Source: Flavobacterium psychrophilum
GTDB lineage: Bacteria; Bacteroidota; Bacteroidia; Flavobacteriales; Flavobacteriaceae
Length of the DNA: 64,000 nucleotides
Direction: 5' to 3'
Assembly (NCBI GenBank): GCA_945860385.1
Contig: CAMAQD010000009.1
Coordinates: forward strand, 62,001 to 126,000
A model generated the notes under the pieces. It had not been told where the DNA came from. It ran no database searches and worked only from the letters and a program-made list of their open reading frames with translations. Below, piece after piece: positions 54,898-63,652 of the stretch. The position numbers and the translations under genes are program-made. The number at the start of each line of letters is the position of its first letter. Position 1 is the stretch's first letter.

Positions 54898-56712
54898 ATG
54901 ATGACAAACAAACAGTTACATACTTTTCATATTCCTGTGATGGGATTGGCTTTCACGATTGATAGCCCAATTCGTGTTGCAAAATACGGAATATCTTCAG
55001 TTATTGCACTTGCCGATGATGAGCTTATTGAAAAAATGAGAGCTTTTTACAGCGAAAAATTCGATGTTCCTTATCAAGAAATAACAAAAAAAATTCACGA
55101 TTATCGTGCAGAACGTATTACTTCTTATTTGAACTTAGTCGATAAAGTTGTAAAAGATAAATTCGAAAATTTCAAAACAGAATTATCAGAAAGCAAACAT
55201 GCATTAGAAAATTATATTGCAATGTTGCCTAACAAATCCGAGATTAAACAAGGATTAGAGCACTTTTTAGAAGATGGAATTGCTTGGAAAGAAAATGTCA
55301 AAAAATACCTCGAAGAAAACCTTTATCCAGGTGAAATCGACGTGAATATTATGACAAAACTGGATAAAGACAATTTCGCCAACAACGAACAATTACCAGT
55401 AGAATTCAACGATGCACACGCGGCCCTTCGTGGGTTTGCTAATAGCAACTTAACTTCTTCCATCGTCCTGTCGGCGGGTATGAATCCAAGATTATTTGCT
55501 TATTTCGAAAGTTTCCCTTGTTTCTTTCCAGATGCAAACAATTATTTGGAAAAGAAAATTATTCTGAAAGTAAGTGATTACCGTTCGGCAATGATTCAGG
55601 GAAACTTTTTAGCCAAAAAAGGACTTTGGGTTTCGGAATACCGCATCGAATCTGGTTTGAATTGTGGTGGACATGCTTTTGCTACCGATGGTTTTTTATT
55701 AGGACCCATTATGGAAGAATTCAAACATAAAAAAGAGCAATTGGTTCAATCGGCTCATGATATTATGGTGAAAGCTTTGGCAAACAAGGGAATGCATATT
55801 CCTGAAACGCCTTTAGATTTGAAAATTACTGTTCAAGGTGGCGTAGGAACTGCCGAAGAGCACGATTTTATGCTGGATTATTATAATGTGGATGCTGTGG
55901 GTTGGGGAACGCCGTTCTTATTGGTTCCGGAAGCGACTTCAGTAGATGGAGAAACACGAGAATTACTAAGAAATGCCAAAGAAAAAGATTTGTATTTGAG
56001 TCATATTTCGCCGTTGGGAGTTCCATTTAATACCGTGAGAGGAACATCAAACGAAATGTTTAAACAACTCCGAATTGATAATGACAAAGCAGGAAGTTCT
56101 TGTCCGAAAAAGTTTTTGGCTTTAAGTAAAGAGTTTGGTGCAGAAGGAATTTGTACTTCTTCTAAAAAATATCAAGACGTAAAATTGGATGAACTGAATG
56201 AAATAAAGGAAACTTTATCAGAGGAAGCTTTCGATAAAATGAAATTCGATATTACCGAAAAAGCCTGTCTTTGTGTGGGTCTTGCCAATGCTGCTTATAT
56301 TGAAAACGACATTGAGATCAAAGGACAATCGCAAGGTGTAATTATTTGTCCGGGTCCTAATATGGCTTATTTTGACAAAGAAGTTTCACTTTCTGAAATG
56401 GTTCGACATATTTATGGCAATTTTAATGTGATGACGGATCCAAACAGACCAAATTTATTTATTAAAGAATTGAAAATGTATATCGATTATTTGAAAAATG
56501 ACATCAAATACATTTCGAGCGAGATTAATGCTTCGCAATTGAAAAAATTGAAAGCTTTTAAAAGTAATTTGTTAGAAGGTATTGCCTTTTATCAAAACTT
56601 TTTTGCGAATACTCATTATTTTGCGAATAGTATTAAAGAAATTCAAAGCCAATTGGAGTATTACACCAAAGAATTGGTTGGAGTAGAAGTGCCAGAATTA
56701 GTGGTTGCATAA
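54898..56712 (+). CDS. uncharacterised 604-residue Cys-containing protein, FMN-TIM-barrel-like
   Basis: 604 residues; ATG at 54898 or the next codon 54901. I do not recognise a named family. The N-terminus IPVMGLAFTIDSPIRVAKYG resembles the start of a flavin-binding TIM barrel. QGGVGTAEEHDF (313-324) and DAVGWGTPFLLVPEA (332-346) resemble nitropropane-dioxygenase/glutamate-synthase-type FMN sites. Cysteines lie at 208, 256 (NCGGH), 402 (SSCPKK), 419 (GICTSS), 457, 459 (ACLCVG) and 484 (IICPGP); they could hold an Fe-S cluster. Helical C-terminal 100 residues. It neighbours the anaerobic nrd operon and has an FNR-like site, so an oxidoreductase for low oxygen or NO is inferred. Confidence 0.7.
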   Translation: MMTNKQLHTFHIPVMGLAFTIDSPIRVAKYGISSVIALADDELIEKMRAFYSEKFDVPYQEITKKIHDYRAERITSYLNLVDKVVKDKFENFKTELSESKHALENYIAMLPNKSEIKQGLEHFLEDGIAWKENVKKYLEENLYPGEIDVNIMTKLDKDNFANNEQLPVEFNDAHAALRGFANSNLTSSIVLSAGMNPRLFAYFESFPCFFPDANNYLEKKIILKVSDYRSAMIQGNFLAKKGLWVSEYRIESGLNCGGHAFATDGFLLGPIMEEFKHKKEQLVQSAHDIMVKALANKGMHIPETPLDLKITVQGGVGTAEEHDFMLDYYNVDAVGWGTPFLLVPEATSVDGETRELLRNAKEKDLYLSHISPLGVPFNTVRGTSNEMFKQLRIDNDKAGSSCPKKFLALSKEFGAEGICTSSKKYQDVKLDELNEIKETLSEEAFDKMKFDITEKACLCVGLANAAYIENDIEIKGQSQGVIICPGPNMAYFDKEVSLSEMVRHIYGNFNVMTDPNRPNLFIKELKMYIDYLKNDIKYISSEINASQLKKLKAFKSNLLEGIAFYQNFFANTHYFANSIKEIQSQLEYYTKELVGVEVPELVVA

Positions 56713-56733
56713 AACAACTTTTTATAGAAAATG

Positions 56734-56764
56734 AGCTCGCTTAAAATTTAAGCGGGCTTTTTTT
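56734..56764 (+). terminator. terminator after 54898 gene
   Basis: AGCTCGCTTAAA (56734-56745) pairs with TTTAAGCGGGCT (56747-56758), one G-T wobble, followed by a T-run. Confidence 0.8.
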
Positions 56765-56833
56765 GCTTATTTTCTGAGATGAAATTAAAGGTTTAAGAGG
56801 GGTTTTATTTTAACAAATGCCAATTAATTAAGT

Positions 56834-57265
56834 TTACATCAAAAACGAATCACCTGAATTAATATTAAAAACTAGCTCTTCAAGATAGGTGTTAGCTAGC
56901 ATTTTTGCAAGATCCTCTCTGATGCTCTTAAATCTATAATTTAGAGGACAAGGATGGTCTTCTGAGCAATGATTTATTCCTAAACCACAACAAGTAAAAA
57001 TTGAATCGCCATCTATCGCGGTCACAATTTCAGCGAGGCTAATTTTTTTGATATTTTCTTTGGGGATTTCAAAACCACCTCCGATTCCTTTAATTGAATG
57101 AACAATATCTTTTTTTGCCAAAACTTGTAAAATTTTAGCAGTGAAAGACTTTGGCGAATCAATATTTTCGGCGATGTCTTTTATCGTAGTTCTTTTGTTT
57201 TCGTGCGATTGAGCGGCTATAAAAATACAAGCTCGAATCGCGTATTCACAGGTTTTTGAAAACAT
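56834..57265 (-). CDS. Rrf2 family regulator, NsrR/IscR-like
   Basis: 143 residues. Winged helix MFSKTCEYAIRACIFIA, then SPKSFTAKILQVLAKK. Cysteines at 92, 93, 100 and 106 (TCCGLGINHCSEDHPC) give Cys-x6-Cys-x5-Cys, close to the cluster-binding loops of IscR and NsrR, so an Fe-S cluster sensing NO or iron status is likely. It is the last gene of the ric-nrdD-nrdG operon, 30 bp after nrdG. It may regulate this operon. Confidence 0.88.
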   Translation of the reverse strand: MFSKTCEYAIRACIFIAAQSHENKRTTIKDIAENIDSPKSFTAKILQVLAKKDIVHSIKGIGGGFEIPKENIKKISLAEIVTAIDGDSIFTCCGLGINHCSEDHPCPLNYRFKSIREDLAKMLANTYLEELVFNINSGDSFLM

Positions 57266-57295
57266 ACATTTTTTATAAAGTTAATGAATAATACT

Positions 57296-58024
57296 TTATT
57301 CTCTTAAAATAATTTGGATGCTATTTGTTGATAATTTTTGATAATCAATCTTGTTATTGGATCGTTCCAATTTTGAAATCGTTTCTACATCATTCTTAAA
57401 ATATTGGATATAATAATTGCCTACATAGTTCTTGCTTTCCAAAAAGTGAATCATTGTTGCCAAATCTTCATTGGATAGTAACTGAGAATGATAAGTAGTT
57501 CGTATTTCAAAAGGGGTTTTAGATTTTAGAATTAAATTTAATGTTTCTTCAAATGAATCATATAAATCCGATTGTGTAATGGTGTGAAATTCCGATTTGG
57601 GTGCTTTATAATCTAAGGCGATGTAATCTATCAAATTTTGATTTAGTAATTTTTGCATTACTTCGGGTGAACTGCCATTAGTGTCAATTTTTACCAAAAA
57701 GCCCATTTTTTTGACTTCGGTAATTAATGGAATAATTTTTTTATGCAGCAAACATTCACCTCCACTGAAAACCACGGCATCTAATAAATTTTTTCTTGTC
57801 TGTAAAAAAGAAAGTATTTTCTCGAAAGAAAGTGTTCCTTTTCCGAGAACAATCTCGGGATTATAGCAATACAAACAGCGCATATTACAGCCTGCAAACC
57901 AAAGAATGCAGGCCGATTTATGCGGATAATCTAATAAGGTGAAAGGTGTTAAGCTGTAAATAGGCGTACTAACATTTTCCTTCTGTAAAATGAGTTCGTT
58001 GTTTGTGTTCACCTTTTTTTCCAA
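57296..58024 (-). CDS. nrdG: anaerobic ribonucleotide reductase activase
   Basis: 242 residues from a TTG at 58024 (GTG at 58012 is an alternative). There is no ATG before the conserved region. Radical SAM enzyme: Cys46-x3-Cys50-x2-Cys53 in FAGCNMRCLYCYNP binds a [4Fe-4S] cluster. VVFSGGECLLHKK is the SAM-binding GGE motif. It generates the glycyl radical of NrdD using SAM. The N-terminus overlaps the small glycyl-radical gene by 56 bp in another frame. Confidence 0.93.
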   Translation of the reverse strand: MEKKVNTNNELILQKENVSTPIYSLTPFTLLDYPHKSACILWFAGCNMRCLYCYNPEIVLGKGTLSFEKILSFLQTRKNLLDAVVFSGGECLLHKKIIPLITEVKKMGFLVKIDTNGSSPEVMQKLLNQNLIDYIALDYKAPKSEFHTITQSDLYDSFEETLNLILKSKTPFEIRTTYHSQLLSNEDLATMIHFLESKNYVGNYYIQYFKNDVETISKLERSNNKIDYQKLSTNSIQIILRE

Positions 58025-58139
58025 TATTAAAACTTTCTACAGGTCTGTGATAGCCCATTACGCGCGTATAAACAAGGCATTTGGTTCTCAAATGCTGATT
58101 TTCTTCCAAAATCGGATTCGTTTCAGTTTCAGTTTTCAT
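57969..58139 (-). CDS. separate glycyl-radical domain of class III ribonucleotide reductase
   Basis: 56 residues, ATG at 58139-58137, TAG at 57971-57969. The sequence shows Cys21 then YTRVMGYHRPVESFN and IGKKGEHKQR. Known NrdD C-termini have RVxGY followed by FNxGKQxExxxR; Gly29 here is the predicted radical glycine. The parent NrdD upstream ends just before this part. It overlaps nrdD by 11 bp and nrdG by 56 bp, so the three are coupled. Its own low-complexity start (TETETNP) looks like a linker. It probably docks into NrdD to complete the active site, as GrcA does for pyruvate formate-lyase. Confidence 0.75.
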   Translation of the reverse strand: MKTETETNPILEENQHLRTKCLVYTRVMGYHRPVESFNIGKKGEHKQRTHFTEGKC

Positions 58140-60237
58140 ATTTTAAATTTTTTTGTTTTTCAATTAATGCATCATCACATTTTGGGCAATATTCGTGTTC
58201 TCCATTCAAATAGCCGTGGACTGGACAAACGCTAAATACTGGCGTTACTGTGATATACGGCAATCTAAAGCTCGAAACTACTTTTTTGACAAACTGTTTG
58301 CAAGCTTCTGGAGAACTCATTTTTTCACTCATATATAAGTGTAAAACGGTTCCTCCGGTGTATTTGCATTGTAATTCATCTTGCAAAAGCAAAGCTTCAA
58401 ATGGGTCTTCGGTATGGTCTACCGGAATTTGTGAACTATTAGTATAATAAATATTATCATCTTGTCCAGCTTGGATAATATTTGGGAAACGTTTTTTATC
58501 TTCTTTGGCAAAACGATAGGTAGTTCCTTCGGCTGGCGTGGCTTCAAGATTGTATAAATTACCGGTTTCTTCCTGAAACTCTTTCATTCGACCACGAATA
58601 TGCTCTAAAATTTCGGAAGCAAAATCAATTCCTGTTGATGAAGTTACGGTGTCTTTTCGTCCTGTAAAATTTACAATCATTTCGTTGATTCCGTTTACAC
58701 CAATGGTCGAAAAGTGGTTTCTGAAATGTTGCAAATAGCGTTTGGTGTAAGGATATAAACCTCGGTCGTACATTTCCTGAATGAAAATCCGTTTTTTCTC
58801 CAAAGTCGATTTTGAAATATAGAGTAATTTGTCTAATTGTTTGAATAATTCAACTTTGTTCCCTCTATATAAATAGCCCAATCGAGCCATATTGATGGTT
58901 ACAACTCCAATACTTCCAGTCATTTCGGCACTCCCAAAAAGACCGTTTCCACGTTTCAATAATTCACGCAAATCGAGTTGCAAACGACAACACATACTAC
59001 GAACCGCATTGGGTTTATAGGCACTTTCATTTTCTACTTTGTTTCCGTTTTCGTCTAATTTATATTGGCTTCCAATGAAATTTTGGAAATAAGATGAACC
59101 TATTTTTGCCGTATTTTCGAAAAGTAAATCGGTATTTTCTCCATCCCAATCGAATTCTTCGGTGATATTCACCGTCGGAATCGGAAATGTAAAAGGTTGT
59201 CCATTGGCATCGCCTTCGGTCATTACCGTATAATACGCTTTATTGATGAGGTTCATTTCTTGTTGAAAATGCTCGTAACGTAAATCGGTTACTTTTGTAA
59301 CACCTCTTTCTTTAGCTCTTTCCAAAAGCTCTTGATTTAAATTATTTTCAAAAAAATGAAGATCATTTTTTGTTGGAATTTGTATTTTCAAATCTTCTGG
59401 AACTATCCAATCCAAAGTGATATTAGTGAATGGCGATTGTCCCCAACGAGCAGGAACATTCAAATTATAGACAAAACTCCGAATAGCTTTCAATACATCG
59501 TCAAACGATAAATTATCTTTAAAAACGTAAGGAGCTAAATAAGTATCAAACGAACTGAATGCTTGAGCACCAGCCCATTCGCTTTGAAGAATTCCCAAAA
59601 AATTTGCCATTTGACCTAAAGCTTCTCTAAAATGAGAAGGAGCTTTGCTTTCGACCCGACCGCGAACTCCGTTGAAACCTTCGTTAAGCAAAACTCGCAA
59701 ACTCCAACCGGCACAATATCCAGTAAGACAATCTAAATCGTGTATGTGAACATCGCCATTTCTATGGGCATAACCTTCTTCTTTGGTGTAAACCTTATCC
59801 AACCAATAATTAGCAATAATTTTCCCCGCCACATTATTTACCAAACCAGCGTTAGAATAGGACGTATTTGCATTAGCATTGATGCGCCAATCCGTTTGTT
59901 CTATATATTCGGCGATGGTCTGTGAGCTATCTACATAGGTTGTGTCCTCATTTATACCTTCGACGTGTTCCCGTTGCAATTTTCGGGTGTGGCGATACAA
60001 CATAAATGAGCGCATTACTTCAAAGTACTGTTTTTCAAAAAGACTTTTTTCGATTAAATCCTGGATTTCTTCGACCGCCCAAGTTTCTTTGTATTGCAAA
60101 CCCTTGATTACATTTTCAAATACACTTTCGTCAAATGCGATGGTAGCACTTTTAAAACTTTTTGCGATGGCATCTTCAATTTTGAAACTTTCAAACGGTT
60201 TATAATCTCCGTTCCTTTTGATTACGTACTTTTCCAT
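58129..60237 (-). CDS. nrdD: anaerobic ribonucleoside-triphosphate reductase, large part
   Basis: 702 residues. An ATP-cone of about 1-90 (YVIKRNGDYKPFESFKIEDA) controls allostery. The catalytic part has RNGDVHIHDLDCLTGYCAGW and RSMCCRLQLDLREL. A zinc-like motif at the end has Cys671-x2-His674 and Cys684-x2-Cys687 (CPVHGYLNGEHEYCPKC); one Cys is replaced by His compared with the usual four. The protein stops 15 residues later and has no RVxGY glycyl-radical motif. That motif is on the overlapping 56-residue gene. It reduces ribonucleoside triphosphates without oxygen. 40 bp after ric. Confidence 0.92.
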   Translation of the reverse strand: MEKYVIKRNGDYKPFESFKIEDAIAKSFKSATIAFDESVFENVIKGLQYKETWAVEEIQDLIEKSLFEKQYFEVMRSFMLYRHTRKLQREHVEGINEDTTYVDSSQTIAEYIEQTDWRINANANTSYSNAGLVNNVAGKIIANYWLDKVYTKEEGYAHRNGDVHIHDLDCLTGYCAGWSLRVLLNEGFNGVRGRVESKAPSHFREALGQMANFLGILQSEWAGAQAFSSFDTYLAPYVFKDNLSFDDVLKAIRSFVYNLNVPARWGQSPFTNITLDWIVPEDLKIQIPTKNDLHFFENNLNQELLERAKERGVTKVTDLRYEHFQQEMNLINKAYYTVMTEGDANGQPFTFPIPTVNITEEFDWDGENTDLLFENTAKIGSSYFQNFIGSQYKLDENGNKVENESAYKPNAVRSMCCRLQLDLRELLKRGNGLFGSAEMTGSIGVVTINMARLGYLYRGNKVELFKQLDKLLYISKSTLEKKRIFIQEMYDRGLYPYTKRYLQHFRNHFSTIGVNGINEMIVNFTGRKDTVTSSTGIDFASEILEHIRGRMKEFQEETGNLYNLEATPAEGTTYRFAKEDKKRFPNIIQAGQDDNIYYTNSSQIPVDHTEDPFEALLLQDELQCKYTGGTVLHLYMSEKMSSPEACKQFVKKVVSSFRLPYITVTPVFSVCPVHGYLNGEHEYCPKCDDALIEKQKNLKYEN

Positions 60238-60277
60238 AGTATTTAATGATTTTGATTTTATGTAAGTTGGTTGTTTT

Positions 60278-61009
60278 TTATTCTTCTGTTGAGAAAAATT
60301 TTTCCAAAGCCTTCGCTTTTGGAAACAGAATATTGCTTTCTAAATGTATGTGTTTGTGCAAATCCTGTTCGAATTCCTGCAACATTGCATAGGTTGCTTG
60401 ATAGGTGTTGCAGGCATCTGCCGGCGGAGTATAATTGTTAGTTAATAATGCAATTTTCCTGAAACGTTCGCCTTCGTGTTCGTGTTCGTGCATCATTGCT
60501 GCAATGGGATTTTTTACTGTCATAAAAGGTGGTTCATTAACTGAACCGTGACTTTTTGTGGCACTCATCATTTCTTTAACAAAAGGAAACAAAACCATTT
60601 CTTCTTCTTTCATATGTGGCCCTAATTCTTCGCTGCTATCTTTGAATAGTTTGGTGATTTCAAATAATTCGAGATGATTGCTTCCGTGAACACTACATAA
60701 TTTATCCAAAAATTGAAGAATGACTGGAGTTTTTTCTTCAACGAAACGATGGTGAGTTTTCTCGATATAATCGATTAATAAATCTAAAGGCCACGAGTTG
60801 AAGTCGACTTCAGAATCGTTTTGTGTAGCCAAAACAGTATTTAAGTCATTCAACAAATTGGCTTCATTTATGTCTTTTTTTTTGCAAACTTCATCTAAGG
60901 TTCTTTGCCCTTTACAGCAAAAATCTATTCCATATTTTGTGAAGACAGCTGCTGTTCTATAGTCTTTCGCAACAAAATCTCCAATCGTAGTCATTTCTTG
61001 CAGGTTCAT
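60278..61009 (-). CDS. ric: iron-sulfur cluster repair di-iron protein (RIC/ScdA/YtfE)
   Basis: 243 residues. The N-terminal DUF542-like domain has MTTIGDFVAKDYRTA and GIDFCCKGQRTLDE, with Cys31-Cys32. The hemerythrin-like domain supplies di-iron ligands: HHRFVEE, SNHLELFEI, HMKEEEMVLFP, MMHEHEHEGE and LHKHIHLESNILFP. RIC repairs Fe-S clusters damaged by NO and oxidants. It heads the operon with nrdD and nrdG, whose Fe-S enzyme needs such repair. A perfect palindrome with an FNR-like core lies about 100 bp upstream. Confidence 0.95.
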   Translation of the reverse strand: MNLQEMTTIGDFVAKDYRTAAVFTKYGIDFCCKGQRTLDEVCKKKDINEANLLNDLNTVLATQNDSEVDFNSWPLDLLIDYIEKTHHRFVEEKTPVILQFLDKLCSVHGSNHLELFEITKLFKDSSEELGPHMKEEEMVLFPFVKEMMSATKSHGSVNEPPFMTVKNPIAAMMHEHEHEGERFRKIALLTNNYTPPADACNTYQATYAMLQEFEQDLHKHIHLESNILFPKAKALEKFFSTEE

Positions 61010-61106
61010 TGTTTTATTTTTAATATAGGTTTAGACTTCAGTTAATTAGAAAAAAAAATCAGCTCTTTTTTCTGAGTATAATTCTACAGTTTTAAAGCTT
61101 TATTTC

Positions 61107-61124
61107 ATATGATTTAAATCATAT
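61107..61124. promoter_or_regulatory. 18-bp perfect palindrome with FNR-like core upstream of ric
   Basis: ATATGATTTAAATCATAT. The centre TGAT-TTAA-ATCA has the TGAT-N4-ATCA core also seen at 54823-54834. It could equally fit an NsrR-type site. It lies 98-115 bp before the ric ATG; no clear -7 box was seen, as expected for an activator-dependent promoter. Confidence 0.6.
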
Positions 61125-61382
61125 TTCTTTTTTTTTATCATTTTTTTATTAACAAGGGTTGATAAAAAATGAATTAACAATCCAAAATATGTTTGGTGAA
61201 ATTAGAGCCCAGTTTTTCTAAATAATTTAAGTAGTATTCAAAATATGATGATGTATTATTTTTAAACATCAAATTTCAAAAAGGAATAGTCTTGCAAAAT
61301 TTCGCCAGATATAAAATTGTTTCGTAGTTGATTTTTAAAATTAATTTAAAGTCTAGTTTTAAGTTTTAACTTTTGAATTGGC

Positions 61383-61390
61383 TACTTTTG
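61383..61390 (+). promoter_or_regulatory. candidate -7 box for GDPD gene
   Basis: TACTTTTG, 20 bp before the ATG at 61410. Confidence 0.4.
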
Positions 61391-61409
61391 GACAATAAAA
61401 CAAAACGAT

Positions 61410-62339
61410 ATGTTCATTAGATCAAAAAAGTTCTTTCTTAGCTTTTTTCTGCTTATTTTTTTAAACAACTTTGCCCAACAAATAGAATATCGGTTGCAAT
61501 TCAAAACACCTAATGAATTGCATCGGTTTTTGAGTTATTCTAATAAATCTATACCATTGGTGAGCGCACATAGAGGTGGACCTGTGAAAGATTTTCCAGA
61601 AAATTGTACGGCAACATTCGCTAATTCGATACAATACAATCCAACTATTGTCGAAACGGACATTGCTTTGAGTAAAGATTCGGTTTTGGTGATGATGCAC
61701 GATAATACATTAGACAGAACCACAACTGGAACTGGTAAAATTGACGATTACACCTATCAAGAATTGCAACAATTATTTTTAGAAGATAATGAAGGTAATC
61801 AAACACCCTATAAAATAGAAACCTTAGACGAAGTTCTGAAATGGGGAAAAGACAAAGTAATTTACAATCTCGATGTTAAGAAAGGTGTTCCAATGCAGAT
61901 GATTATTGATGCTGTTCGAAGAAACAAAGCGGAGGCTTATTCGATTATTATTACTTACAATGCTAATCAGGCTGCTGAAGTAGCTAAATTGGCTCCCGAT
62001 TTAATGATTTCTGTTTCCACCAGAGGAAAAGAAGATGTAGAACGTATGGAAAATCTTGGGGTCAAAGCCAATAAAATGATTGCTTTCGTTGGTACTTCTG
62101 AACCTAAATTAGAAGTGTATGAGTATTTACACAGTCGAAAAATAGCGTGTATTCTTGGAACGATGGGCAATATTGATAGAAGTGCTGCCGCCAAAGGAGA
62201 TGTTTTGTATTATAAATTAATAGAAAACGGAGCCAATATTCTTTCTTCAGACAGGCACATCGAAGCGGGAATTCAATTAATGAAGTATGCCGATGATAAG
62301 AAATTGAAATCGAAACATATTAAAATTCGTAAAATGTAA
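61410..62339 (+). CDS. secreted glycerophosphodiester phosphodiesterase
   Basis: 309 residues. Signal peptide ends near NFAQQ. GDPD motifs: SAHRGGPVKDFPENC near residues 51-65 (catalytic His, Arg and Glu), ETDIALSKDSVLVMMHDNTL (metal ligands Glu and Asp, catalytic His), DRTTTGTGKIDDYT. It cleaves glycerophosphodiesters to glycerol 3-phosphate and an alcohol, in the periplasm. Own promoter and bidirectional terminator, so monocistronic. Confidence 0.93.
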   Translation: MFIRSKKFFLSFFLLIFLNNFAQQIEYRLQFKTPNELHRFLSYSNKSIPLVSAHRGGPVKDFPENCTATFANSIQYNPTIVETDIALSKDSVLVMMHDNTLDRTTTGTGKIDDYTYQELQQLFLEDNEGNQTPYKIETLDEVLKWGKDKVIYNLDVKKGVPMQMIIDAVRRNKAEAYSIIITYNANQAAEVAKLAPDLMISVSTRGKEDVERMENLGVKANKMIAFVGTSEPKLEVYEYLHSRKIACILGTMGNIDRSAAAKGDVLYYKLIENGANILSSDRHIEAGIQLMKYADDKKLKSKHIKIRKM

Positions 62340-62346
62340 TAAACTA

Positions 62347-62383
62347 AAAAAGCCAGTTTCAAAATTTCGAAACTGGCTTTTTT
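62347..62383. terminator. bidirectional terminator after GDPD
   Basis: AAAAAGCCAGTTTC pairs with GAAACTGGCTTTTT (62347-62360 and 62369-62382), with A and T tracts on both sides. Confidence 0.85.
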
Positions 62384-62405
62384 ATTTATAATTATGGTGG
62401 AAATT

Positions 62406-62603
62406 TTATCCCACCAATTCCACAATTTTATTTTCACCACACAAACTAACTTTCACCAATCCGTGTTTCGCCAATCCTTTCATTGCGGCATCCCATTTCT
62501 TGCCACTCAAATCCGATTTGATTTTCAAAACACCCAATTCCATGTTGTTTTCATTGGTTTGCAAAAGCGCGATGATTAATTTTTTCTCGTCCAACAATTC
62601 CAT
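62406..62603 (-). CDS. small winged-helix-like protein
   Basis: 65 residues: MELLDEKKLIIALLQTNEN, then LSGKKWDAAMKGLAKHGLVK and VSLCGENKIVELV. Helix-helix-strand order recalls a DNA-binding winged helix where KKWDAAMKGLAKHG would be the recognition helix and the last strands the wing. No family named. Convergent with GDPD over a shared terminator. The good codon structure and position suggest a real gene. Confidence 0.6.
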   Translation of the reverse strand: MELLDEKKLIIALLQTNENNMELGVLKIKSDLSGKKWDAAMKGLAKHGLVKVSLCGENKIVELVG

Positions 62604-63652
62604 TTGGACTTTTTTTCTCTGGTCGCATTTGCGTAAAGAATAAAACTTTTTGAATACACGAATTATTAGTAAAAAACATCATTAAGCGGTCCATTGCAAT
62701 TCCTAAACTAGAACTGGGTGGGAAATCATATTAATGTATTTTTAGGTAAAGAAAGTTGACATAATGTTTTACACAAAAAAGTAAATTAATCTACTCTTGG
62801 CAGGTTCGCAAACTATTTACAACCAATTGGTTTTGTTTAATACTTGACTAACAAATTTGAAATATATACATCAATATCACTCTATACAAAGAATGGACGT
62901 AATATTTGAAATCATACAAAGACAACAATAATTTTAAAAAAATAATTTTTTTGCTCCTCTTGAAAATTATTTAATGCAATAAACAAGAAGAAATTTAATC
63001 TGTTTTTTATAATATTATACATACAAAAAAATAACATTAATGTATTTAAACTATAAATTTATGCATTTAATCGTATTTTTTTGATGAACCTATGGTTTTT
63101 TAAATTACATTTGAATTGTGAATTAGAATTTAAGTCTGTCGTCGGACGGAAATAAAAAATGTCTGATTAAGAATTAGTTTCATTGAGTTTAACTGCTGAA
63201 TTTATGTCAGTTGACCGTGAAAATTATTTATATAAAGAGATAAATAAACAACAGATTCCTAATTTAATTTAACGAAGTCTATTCCATAAAGAAAAAAGTA
63301 AATTACTTTTCTTTTTAGATGAAGTTAGAGTAAAACTTGCTTCTCTTTTTTTATGATTTGAAGATTACTTCGTTGTTTTTAAAATGCCATTTGAAATCTG
63401 CAAATTTGCTTGTGATAACAGAATTAAAATCTGTAAAAGAGATTTTGAAACTGCTTCGCCTAAAGGATTTCGTGCTTCACAAAACAGAAAAAGTACAACA
63501 ATATAATTTAACCATAAGTCAATAAAGTTTACCGAAATAAAAGAAGATACAAAATTACAACAAATATAAAATAATCGACCTTCGTCGCAGCGAAGTCACT
63601 CTTCGCAACAAACGAGAATCAAACAACCCAAACCTACAAAAAAACAACGCTA

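Larger units (their letters stand above)
61010..61409. other. 400-bp divergent intergenic region, ric / GDPD
   Basis: It holds the palindrome at 61107-61124 and a plus-strand -7 box TACTTTTG at 61383-61390 for the GDPD gene (no clear -33). Nothing else recognised. Confidence 0.5.

Noticed and set aside
58129..58160. Simple frameshift error in nrdD as the cause of the split
   Set aside because: Removing or adding one A in the nearby A7 run leads straight to stop codons, and only a change in a four-A run would fuse the frames. The ATG overlap geometry also looks like a normal coupled start. Not excluded, but less likely.
63337..63525. 62-codon frame
   Set aside because: Starts with TTG and shows no recognisable domain; another frame over the same bases is equally open, so it is listed only as possible debris.
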